This document shows, in pieces, positions 29,091 to 37,160 of a DNA stretch of 64,000 bases. The stretch is taken from assembly GCA_024809215.1 (NCBI GenBank), contig JANUBW010000006.1:186936-250935 (forward strand). Reading direction: 5' to 3'. The notes under the pieces were generated by a model that was not told the origin of the DNA, did no database searches, and worked only from the letters and a program-made list of their open reading frames with translations. The stretch is from Niastella sp. OAS944. Lineage in GTDB: Bacteria; Bacteroidota; Bacteroidia; Chitinophagales; Chitinophagaceae. How positions within the stretch are numbered: position 1 is the first letter of the stretch; each line of letters opens with the position of its first letter. Both the position numbers and the translations under genes were made by a program.

Positions 29091-29242
29091 GGTCAATAAA
29101 ACTTTGGCTGCGGGCGCATCAACAATAACAGAAGTCGTAAGTGTTGCCATATAAAGTAGGATAAAAGTAAAATGTTGAAGCGAGTTTGCGGTATAACCGG
29201 TCTTCACTTCAACATTCTACATCGGATATTCAATATTCGTTA

Positions 29243-30763
29243 TTAATTGAAGTCGTCGTTCTCAAATTCTTCGTCAGAAAAAGTAGTGGTATTGCCCAGC
29301 ATTGACCCCATAAGGTCTTTGAATTCGATGCGGCTTTCCAGTATCTTTTTACTGATCATTGAGAAGGAGGCCAGGCCATGCAGTACAAACTCCATTAACA
29401 ACGCGGCTTCTTTTTCATTGGCCTGTTTAAAATACTTTTTTACCAGTGCATGCAGGCCATCCACCTTATACAATTGCTGCACCTTCTCGTCATCTTTGGT
29501 GTGAAAGAGCAGGTTGAGCGAATTGCCTTTATCGAACCATTGTGAAATGGAGCGATATGGGTTTTCTTCCGCCGCCTGTTGGTTCCGCTTTTTCTTTAGT
29601 GTTTCGGGGTTAGGGAAGTATTGAATGAACTGGGTGCGAATGGCCTTGTCGAGCAGGTTCATGGCTACCTGGTAGGGGCCTTCCTGTTCGCCTTCATACA
29701 CCAGCTCAATTTTACCTGTAATGGATGGTATAAGACCAATAAGGTCGCTGATCCATACCTGTGTGTTATTCTCTTTATTGATAAGTGCCCGGCGCTCTGC
29801 TGAACTTACTGCATTTTCAAAGGCAGAAATACTTAAACGGGCCGAAACACCGCTTTTTTTATCTACCAGTTCGCTGGCGCGGGCTTCAAAAGAGATCTGT
29901 TCTATAAGGCGTTTTACCAGGTCGCTTAACTCTACCTTGCTTTTTTGCTCATGCAAAATATCGGCTTCCTGCTCAGTGATGGTAAGCGCGGTATCTATCG
30001 TTTTGGGATAATGCGTTAAGATCTGGCTTTCGATACGGTCTTTCAACGGCGTTACAATTGAACCACGGTTGGTATAATCTTCGGGGTTAGCTGTAAACAC
30101 AAACACAATATCGAGCGGCATGCGTAGTTTGAAACCACGGATCTGCACATCGCCTTCTTCCAGAATATTAAAAAGCGCTACCTGTATACGCGCCTGTAGA
30201 TCGGGAATTTCATTAATAACAAAAATACCGCGGTTGCTACGGGGTATAATGCCATAGTGTATCACCCGTTCATCGGCAAAGTTTAACCGAAGGTTGGCGG
30301 CCTTAATGGGATCTATGTCGCCAATAAGATCGGCTACGCTTACGTCGGGTGTAGCCAGCTTTTCACCATAGCGTTCGCTGCGGTGGATCCATTGAATGGG
30401 CGTTGCATCGCCGTGTTCGGCAATAAGATCTTTGGCATGCCGGCTAATGGGATTTAACGGATCGTCGTTTATCTCACTGCCTTCAATAACCGGAACATAC
30501 TCATCGAGCAGTTCTATCATTTGCCGGGCCATACGGGTTTTAGCCTGCCCGCGTAAGCCAAGAAATAAAATATTATGACGCGAAAGCAGGGCCCTTTCTA
30601 CATCGGGTATTACGGTTTCTTCATAACCTATAATACCACTAAAGGTGCTTTCGTGTTTTTGTAGTTTTGTTATAAGGTTCTTTCTGATCTCATCTTTTAC
30701 TGACTTTGGTTGATAGCCGCTCTTCTTTAGTTCACCCAGGGTCTTTATTTTTGGTATACTCAT
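29243..30763 (-). CDS. AAA+ ATPase of the MoxR/magnesium-chelatase type
   Basis: 506 residues. The AAA core (about 40-300) has a P-loop FLGLRGQAKTRMARQ, in which Ala replaces the usual Gly before Lys-Thr, Walker B IFVINEIPDLQ and sensor FVFTANPEDYTNRG. It belongs to the chelatase I/MoxR branch, whose members remodel or activate partners together with VWA-domain proteins. The VWA gene lies just upstream (30870-31967) in the same direction, 106 bp away, so the two form a functional pair. The target is unknown. Confidence 0.85.
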   Translation of the reverse strand: MSIPKIKTLGELKKSGYQPKSVKDEIRKNLITKLQKHESTFSGIIGYEETVIPDVERALLSRHNILFLGLRGQAKTRMARQMIELLDEYVPVIEGSEINDDPLNPISRHAKDLIAEHGDATPIQWIHRSERYGEKLATPDVSVADLIGDIDPIKAANLRLNFADERVIHYGIIPRSNRGIFVINEIPDLQARIQVALFNILEEGDVQIRGFKLRMPLDIVFVFTANPEDYTNRGSIVTPLKDRIESQILTHYPKTIDTALTITEQEADILHEQKSKVELSDLVKRLIEQISFEARASELVDKKSGVSARLSISAFENAVSSAERRALINKENNTQVWISDLIGLIPSITGKIELVYEGEQEGPYQVAMNLLDKAIRTQFIQYFPNPETLKKKRNQQAAEENPYRSISQWFDKGNSLNLLFHTKDDEKVQQLYKVDGLHALVKKYFKQANEKEAALLMEFVLHGLASFSMISKKILESRIEFKDLMGSMLGNTTTFSDEEFENDDFN

Positions 30764-30775
30764 GTTATTTTTCGA

Positions 30776-30868
30776 TTGCTGATTTTGAGATTTTTTGATT
30801 TTGAGATTTGTAAGACTGCAGCATTTCGATTAAATCTCAAAATCCCGAAATCCCAAAATCTCAAAATT
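30776..30868. repeat. Inverted repeat of TTTTGAGATT words
   Basis: TTTTGAGATTTTTTGATTTT (about 30783-30802) faces AATCTCAAAATCCCGAAATC and AATCTCAAAA (about 30833-30866). It can form a long imperfect hairpin in the spacer of the VWA/AAA pair and may attenuate transcription between them. Confidence 0.6.
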
Positions 30869-30869
30869 T

Positions 30870-31967
30870 TTAATACACTGTTTTTCTTTTACCGTTTTCA
30901 AAATCACGGAATATAAATGCGCCCAACCTGTCGAGCGAGGCAAAAAAGGCCTTACCGCTATTGGTTTCTGTAAACTCCTGTACAAACCGCTGCAAATAAG
31001 GATCGGTGGCGATCATAAAAGTGGTTATTGGCACTTTTAGTTTTTTGCATTGAGCGGCCAGGTTCAAACAGCGGTTGGTAATACGCCGGTCGAGCCCAAA
31101 GCTGTTCTTATAATATCGTTTACCAATTTTCAAACAGGTGGGTTTACCATCCGTGATCATAAAGATCTGTTTGTTGGGATTTTTGCGGCGGCGCAAAATA
31201 TCCATAGCCATTTCAAGGCCGGCAACGGTATTGGTGTGGTATGGACCTACCTGTAAGTAGGGGAGGTCTTTTATTTCCACCGGCCAGGCATCGTTACCAA
31301 ATACCACAATATCGAGTGTGTCTTTAGGATATTTGGTAGTAATGAGTTCACTGAGCGCCATGGCCACTTTTTTCGCCGGTGTAATACGGTCTTCGCCGTA
31401 CAGGATCATCGAGTGTGAAATATCGATCATCAGTACGGTGGAAGTTTGCGATTTGAAATCGGTTTCCCTGATGGCCAGATCATCTTCCTGCATATTGAAA
31501 CTCTCAATGCCGTGGTTGATCTGCGCATTGAGAATGGAAGTAGTGAAGTCGATCTGTTCAAGGGTATCGCCAAACTGGAACGGCCTGGTCTCAGGATTCA
31601 CTTCATCGCCTGAGCCGGGTTTAAATGTATGGTGATCGCCCGATTTTGTTTTCTTTAGCTTGCCAAAGATCTCTTCGAGCGAACGTTTGCGAATGCCCTG
31701 TTCGGTTTTGGAAGTGATCTTAATTTCGCCGCTTACCTGGTTCTCCTGGATATATCCTTTTTCTTTCAACTCTTCAATAAAATCGCCCATGCCGTATTCG
31801 TTGTTCGTAAGCTCATATTCTTTGTCGAGCTGGTTCATCCAGTTCAGTGCTTCGCTCACGTCGCCATTGGTATAGGTAAGCAATTGCATGAAAACATCAA
31901 GCAACTGCTCAAACTTCGATTTGCCCTGTTGACGGGGATCGAATTTGGTAAAATGGTGTCCTATCAC
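30870..31967 (-). CDS. VWA-domain protein, partner of the AAA+ ATPase
   Basis: 365 residues. The C-terminal half is a von Willebrand A domain with MIDAS motif DISHS in VLMIDISHSMILYGEDR, a conserved Thr region (HTNTVAGLEMAMDI) and Asp in FMITDGKPT. The N-terminal half is helical with an acidic linker. In chelatase-like systems the VWA protein binds metal and a substrate and is acted on by the AAA ring. It starts ATG 31967 and is the first gene of the pair; no other gene shares the operon. Confidence 0.85.
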   Translation of the reverse strand: MIGHHFTKFDPRQQGKSKFEQLLDVFMQLLTYTNGDVSEALNWMNQLDKEYELTNNEYGMGDFIEELKEKGYIQENQVSGEIKITSKTEQGIRKRSLEEIFGKLKKTKSGDHHTFKPGSGDEVNPETRPFQFGDTLEQIDFTTSILNAQINHGIESFNMQEDDLAIRETDFKSQTSTVLMIDISHSMILYGEDRITPAKKVAMALSELITTKYPKDTLDIVVFGNDAWPVEIKDLPYLQVGPYHTNTVAGLEMAMDILRRRKNPNKQIFMITDGKPTCLKIGKRYYKNSFGLDRRITNRCLNLAAQCKKLKVPITTFMIATDPYLQRFVQEFTETNSGKAFFASLDRLGAFIFRDFENGKRKTVY

Positions 31968-32107
31968 TGGTTACTTGTTTTTTTTGTGGTAATAAGAACT
32001 GGTTCTAACCCAATTTAAGCATTAAAATTCATTCGGTGATGTATGTAATTATTGTTAACACATACAACAACGAACGGCGACAATTGTTGAGAACCCCTTA
32101 AAACATC

Positions 32108-32135
32108 AATGCCACCCGGCTGGCGGAGTGGCATT
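32108..32135 (-). terminator. Hairpin downstream of the DUF2723 gene
   Basis: AATGCCAC (32108-32115) and GTGGCATT (32128-32135) pair around CCGgctggCGG. It lies 28 bases past the stop, but the T tract is short on either strand. Confidence 0.6.
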
Positions 32136-32162
32136 GTGTGTATATTTTTGATAGTTACCTGT

Positions 32163-35100
32163 TTATTTCACAGTATCTATCGTTTTAGGCGTTTGCAGCG
32201 TATCGGGTGCATTTTCTACTGCGCTACCACCGGTACCACCACCAAATTGCTTTTCCCAGTCGGCCATTTGCATCATCATCTGGTACGATGAAACGATGTC
32301 CTGTGCAAATACTTCCTGTTTTTCTGACAGAATGCCGCCTTTGCCGTTCATATAATTCATGGCGTTCAGTGCCAACTGTTCGTTGTTCTGACCTCCGTCG
32401 CCAAGTGAGCGGTAGTACTTCATCTGTTGTTCCAGATCGGTTTTAACCGACTTGTTAACTTTTTTAGCCAGTTCCATATCACCTGCGCGATACGCGGCAT
32501 ATAAATACGTCATGGTAACCCGGTTGTGGAAGTTGCCACGGTTCGATGTCATACCGTAAGGAACGTTTTCTTCCGACACCGAAGCATCGTATTTACGTAA
32601 CTCTTTACGGGCTGAATCTGTTTTACCGGCATCTACCAATGCCATACCCAGGAACGAATGCGCCTGACGAAGGCTGTTTATATGGCGACGGTTCTCTTCA
32701 TCGAAGTAAACGCCGTTTTTGCTGGCATTACCATAACCGAATTTCTCCATCATGTTCTTGTATGAAACATCCAGCTGTACATTGGTTCCTTCAACTGGTA
32801 CCAGTCGGTACGACAAGCCTTCCATACGTACGTATTTTTCAAGGCCCAGGTCTTCCAGTTCCTGTGTAGAAGTGAAGTAAATAGGACGTTTCCATTTATT
32901 ACCTGCAATGATGGCCAATACGGCCAGATCGTTCTTTTGCAGGTAGCTTCGTTTGATGTCGAGCTTCAGTTCGCTTACAACACTGTCGCCTGGATTGAGC
33001 GGAATGTTCTTTTTAGCCCATTCAACATCAACAGGGATGCTTACTTTATTAACCGGAAGAATGTTGCCGAAATCCTCATCATTCATTTGAATGGTGTATT
33101 TAGGATCGTCGTTGGCGGTAACAGTCTTCAACAGATCGTACAGATCGTAGTATTTGTTCTGATCAAAACCTGCCAGTGGGGTAGTGTAACCACTGCGGCT
33201 GAGGTAAGAAGCGGTAAATACCACGTTCCTCTTATCACCTTCAATTTGTTGAGGAGTGAAGATCACATCCGTTGGCGCGCTTTCGTTCACTTTATAACGC
33301 AGCTCGTTAATGTACCAGTCGGTTCCCAACAAACTATAGTTGATCACACGCAGGTCGGGACGAATTTGCTCCACTTCCTGAGAATACCACAGCGGATAAG
33401 TATCGTTATCGCCGAATGAGATCAGGATACCATCTTTTGAACAGCTCTCAAGGTAGTCTTTACCAATGTCGCGGGCCAGTACTTTTTTGCTACGGTCATG
33501 GTCGTCCCATTCCTGAGAAGCCATCAGCACCGGTACTGCCAGCAGGCAGGCGCCAAAGGCCACATAATCGGGTATGGCACCCTGTACATAACGGCCAAGT
33601 TGTTCGCGTACCCAAATAACACCTAAACCGATCCATACCGCAAAGGCATAGAATGAACCTACGTAAGCGTAATCACGTTCACGTGGCTGCTGACCGCTTT
33701 GGTTAAGGTAAATTACAATGGCCAGTCCGGTAAAGAAGAATAACAGGAAGTTGATCAGCCAGTCGCGCCTGTTACGGTTCAGCTGGAATACAAATCCTAA
33801 TACGCCAAGTATAAATGGCAGGAAGAATAATTTGTTATTGGCTTTATTTTTTGAGCCGGCTGTTTCGGGCAGTTCAGCAGGTGTGCTGTGTCCGAACAGG
33901 CCTTTATCAATAAAATTGATACCACTGTTCCAGTTACCATCGCGACGGTTGCCAAAACCCTGGAGGTCGTTTTGTTTACCGGCAAAATTCCACATGAAAT
34001 AACGCCAGTACATCCAGCGGAACTGGTAATCGAGGAAATAACGGATGTTGTTGCCAAAACCGGGTTGCTCATCGGCGGCTAAACCACCAAAAGTGCGATA
34101 AACATATTCCTGGTTACGCTCGTTGCCGTTATCCCACATACGCGGGAAAATGTGAGGACCAATTTTATCTACATCCCATTCAGGGTGTTGTTGTGCTATT
34201 TGCGCTTTGTCTTCTTCAGAAGGTTTGGCGCTGAAGTCCTGTTTACGGGTTTTACCGGCAGGAACGTATTTGTCTTCACCTTTTACATACAGGTCGCCGG
34301 TGGTAACAAATGGCGAACGGTATACGAAGTCGGGTCCATAAGCTACCGGCCAGTCGCCATATTGCTCACGGCTAAGGTAACCTACAAGGCTTACGGGGTT
34401 GTCAACATTGTACATATCTACCGATGGGTTGGCAGAAGAGCGCACCAGGGTAGTGAAGTATGTTGAATAACCTAATATGAGGAAGATGGCCGACCAAAGA
34501 CCGATCTTCAAAAATGAAATGATATTATTTTTTGAGTAATAACAAAGGGCTATTACCACACCTAATCCTAATATTAATAATACAAAGGTTCCGGCTGAAT
34601 GAATAAAAGGGAAACAGAATAACAGGATGATAGCCGATAACCAAACGGGGAAGATGGTGAATTTTCTGATCTGTTCGTCGGTGAACAACAAACCCAGTAC
34701 CAACAGGGCGCTCAACAGAACGAAATAAGTACCAAAACCAACAAAGAAGGGGGTACCCATATTGTTCACAAAGAAAATATCGAACAAGCCGGCGCCTTTG
34801 ATTGACCATTGAATAATGGCAACCTGAACCAGACCGGTGATAACGCAACCGATAAAGAAGGCGGCAACAGTACCCCAGCGGCTAACTTTATAGCGTTTGA
34901 AATAATACACCATTACAATGGCGGGAATGGTCAACAGGTTCAACAAGTGTACCCCGATAGACAAACCCATCATATAAAAAATGAATATCAACCAGCGGTC
35001 GGCACGGGAAAATTTATGGCCGTCGGTCCTGCTTTCCTGGTCAACTTCATGTTCCCATTTCAAAATGGCCCAAAAAACCACAGCGGTGAACAGGGACGAC

Positions 35101-35546
35101 AGGGCGTACACCTCACCTTCTACAGCACTATACCAGAAAGAATCGGAGAAAGTATAGGCCAGGGCGCCTACTACGCCGGCACCCATAATGGTGATCAATT
35201 GTTGTTTTGATAAGTCGAGACCATCTTGTTTTACCAGTTTACGGGCAAAGTGAGTGATGGTCCAGAAGAGGAACAATATAGTGAAGCCACTGGCTATGGC
35301 ATTCATGAAATTCACGCCGAGTGCGGCATTGGCGGGGTTATCGCCAAAAAGTACAATAAAAAAGCGACCCAGAAGGATGAAGAGCGGGGCTCCGGGTGGG
35401 TGGGGGACCTGGAGTTTATAGGCACTGCTGACAAATTCACCGCAGTCCCAAAAACTGCCGGTTGGTTCCATAGTGAGTACGTAAACGCTACAGGCAATCA
35501 GGCACACTACCCAACCCACTATGTTGTTCACTCGGTTAAAATTCAT
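32163..35546 (-). CDS. DUF2723 family large membrane protein
   Basis: About 1127 residues from ATG 35546 (MNFNRVNNIVGW). The N-terminal half has at least ten membrane segments and the DUF2723 signature LTMEPTGSFWDCGEF then KLQVPHPPGAPLF, where the acidic residues sit in the first periplasmic loop as in PMT-type glycosyltransferases. The C-terminal half is soluble, with SFGDNDTYPLWYSQEVEQIRPD and, at the end, helical TPR-like sequence. It is common in Bacteroidota and is linked to protein O-glycosylation by fold, but the reaction is not proven for this protein. It stands alone. Confidence 0.88.
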   Translation of the reverse strand: MNFNRVNNIVGWVVCLIACSVYVLTMEPTGSFWDCGEFVSSAYKLQVPHPPGAPLFILLGRFFIVLFGDNPANAALGVNFMNAIASGFTILFLFWTITHFARKLVKQDGLDLSKQQLITIMGAGVVGALAYTFSDSFWYSAVEGEVYALSSLFTAVVFWAILKWEHEVDQESRTDGHKFSRADRWLIFIFYMMGLSIGVHLLNLLTIPAIVMVYYFKRYKVSRWGTVAAFFIGCVITGLVQVAIIQWSIKGAGLFDIFFVNNMGTPFFVGFGTYFVLLSALLVLGLLFTDEQIRKFTIFPVWLSAIILLFCFPFIHSAGTFVLLILGLGVVIALCYYSKNNIISFLKIGLWSAIFLILGYSTYFTTLVRSSANPSVDMYNVDNPVSLVGYLSREQYGDWPVAYGPDFVYRSPFVTTGDLYVKGEDKYVPAGKTRKQDFSAKPSEEDKAQIAQQHPEWDVDKIGPHIFPRMWDNGNERNQEYVYRTFGGLAADEQPGFGNNIRYFLDYQFRWMYWRYFMWNFAGKQNDLQGFGNRRDGNWNSGINFIDKGLFGHSTPAELPETAGSKNKANNKLFFLPFILGVLGFVFQLNRNRRDWLINFLLFFFTGLAIVIYLNQSGQQPRERDYAYVGSFYAFAVWIGLGVIWVREQLGRYVQGAIPDYVAFGACLLAVPVLMASQEWDDHDRSKKVLARDIGKDYLESCSKDGILISFGDNDTYPLWYSQEVEQIRPDLRVINYSLLGTDWYINELRYKVNESAPTDVIFTPQQIEGDKRNVVFTASYLSRSGYTTPLAGFDQNKYYDLYDLLKTVTANDDPKYTIQMNDEDFGNILPVNKVSIPVDVEWAKKNIPLNPGDSVVSELKLDIKRSYLQKNDLAVLAIIAGNKWKRPIYFTSTQELEDLGLEKYVRMEGLSYRLVPVEGTNVQLDVSYKNMMEKFGYGNASKNGVYFDEENRRHINSLRQAHSFLGMALVDAGKTDSARKELRKYDASVSEENVPYGMTSNRGNFHNRVTMTYLYAAYRAGDMELAKKVNKSVKTDLEQQMKYYRSLGDGGQNNEQLALNAMNYMNGKGGILSEKQEVFAQDIVSSYQMMMQMADWEKQFGGGTGGSAVENAPDTLQTPKTIDTVK

Positions 35547-35752
35547 AAAGTGTTGGTTTAAAAGAATGGGCAAATATAAGCGCTCTGATTTAAGTTTTTA
35601 GGGCAAAGTTTATGTTAACTATAAGATTGTTTGGAGGTTAGAGGCCTGTTTTGGGGTGTTGGGCTGCCGGTTTCAGGGTCCTCGCCGAAAAAATTTGGCT
35701 GAAGAACGAAATCGACCCAATTTGGCTGCGTAAACCTAATATTATAATAGCC

Positions 35753-37051
35753 ATGGACTTAAAAAATTTCGTACCCGGGTTCCTTAGCGAAGACAGATTT
35801 CGCGATCAAGCCTTTACATTAACCAGCTTTTTAACCGAAGGCCATATTTATCAGACATTTACAGGCAAATCTCTTTTTTCGACCATTGAATATAATGCGG
35901 ATGGAAGTATTCGGCGGGCCGTTGTTGGAACCCTCGCCGATGGACAGGATGATTTGAAAGAAAATGAATATTTTGGTCCATTTCTCCGGTACAGGCCTTC
36001 TATTTTGGACAATGCGGATTTTAAAAATGAACAATGGGTTTTTAAAGACCTTTTTGAAAATTTGACTGAGCAGTGGATCCAGCAGCGATGGACAAGCGAC
36101 AACTATTATGTAGATGTGCAATTTGATGCAAATTTTACTATTCTGCTTGAAAAAGTGGTGAGTAGTGAATTTGCACAACTGGATTACAAAACTTTCTATC
36201 GCAGCGGTAAACCGGAATATCATTACCGGCAATTGGATTCGTACAGTAAGAATATGAAACGGTATTACGAGAGCGGGGACCTGAATTGGGATAAAAATGA
36301 AACGCAGCAGAATCTGTTGGTAGGGAAAATAACGGTTTATAAAGAAGATGGAACGCTACAGGGAGAATATGACTATGAAAAATCGCCTTATCATCCCATC
36401 GGGTATCTGAAAGCAAGAGAAATTGCGAAAGAAAATGGGTTAATTGATGATAAAATGACCCTGGTGTTAAGATGGATAGTTAAAGACGGGAACTCAGAGT
36501 TGGAGATCGATGCTGTAAATGGTGCTCCAATCGTTGTAAAAAAGCCAATCATTGAGGAAGAACCGTCACCTGATATAGAACCGGCGTATTTACGTCAGGG
36601 TTTTCAGAATATACTTGAAGATCATATTGCCAAAGAAAATATCATAATCATGGATGCGGAGGGTTTTGAAGAGGTGCGCTATTATGGTGGGTTTTTAGAA
36701 GATATGATCGGACTTACCAATGGACTGCTGACCTTACAAAACGCCAGTTTTAAGGAAGGAGATCCTAGATCGGCAACAGTTACTATTAATAATGTTACCC
36801 GCGAGTTTTCTATCCGCTGCATAAACGACTGGTTCGATAATGATTTCATTACAAACATTAACCTGTTGTTGGAATCATTAGGCTCAAAGCATTTGTTTTA
36901 CATGTTCTATGATCCTTCTTTTGGTCAGGAGTTGGGAGTTGTTTTTTTAAAGAAAACAATGGCAGCCTATTTCAACTATTTGATAAGGCAACGTAACGAC
37001 GATAGTTGGGGCGGATTGTATGATCCTTTTGGAAAAGTGCAGGAACAATAA
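35753..37051 (+). CDS. Unrecognised protein with MORN/YwqK-like repeats
   Basis: 432 residues from ATG 35753 (MDLKNFVPGFLSEDRFRDQA); the open frame upstream has no coding character. The middle contains FYRSGKPEYHYRQLDSYSKN, MKRYYESGDLNWDKN and KITVYKEDGTLQGEYDY, resembling YwqK/MORN-type short repeats with G-x-L-x-x-x-Y-x-x-G spacing. The C-terminal third has FSIRCINDWFDNDFITNINL. No signal peptide or membrane segment is seen, so it is probably cytoplasmic. It precedes the WG/Sel1 protein by 109 bp on the same strand and is likely its partner. I do not know the family. Confidence 0.65.
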   Translation: MDLKNFVPGFLSEDRFRDQAFTLTSFLTEGHIYQTFTGKSLFSTIEYNADGSIRRAVVGTLADGQDDLKENEYFGPFLRYRPSILDNADFKNEQWVFKDLFENLTEQWIQQRWTSDNYYVDVQFDANFTILLEKVVSSEFAQLDYKTFYRSGKPEYHYRQLDSYSKNMKRYYESGDLNWDKNETQQNLLVGKITVYKEDGTLQGEYDYEKSPYHPIGYLKAREIAKENGLIDDKMTLVLRWIVKDGNSELEIDAVNGAPIVVKKPIIEEEPSPDIEPAYLRQGFQNILEDHIAKENIIIMDAEGFEEVRYYGGFLEDMIGLTNGLLTLQNASFKEGDPRSATVTINNVTREFSIRCINDWFDNDFITNINLLLESLGSKHLFYMFYDPSFGQELGVVFLKKTMAAYFNYLIRQRNDDSWGGLYDPFGKVQEQ

Positions 37052-37160
37052 GTATATGGAAGTGCAACCAAAATATTTTGGAAAATGCCTGAAAACGAGG
37101 CAACTTGGTGCAACAAAATGAATGGTTTAAACGATTAGATAGGCATTAAAAAATAGAGAC

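Noticed and set aside
32163-35573. Several long plus-strand ORFs opposite the DUF2723 gene
   Set aside because: They are antisense shadows of a long, clearly coding minus-strand gene.
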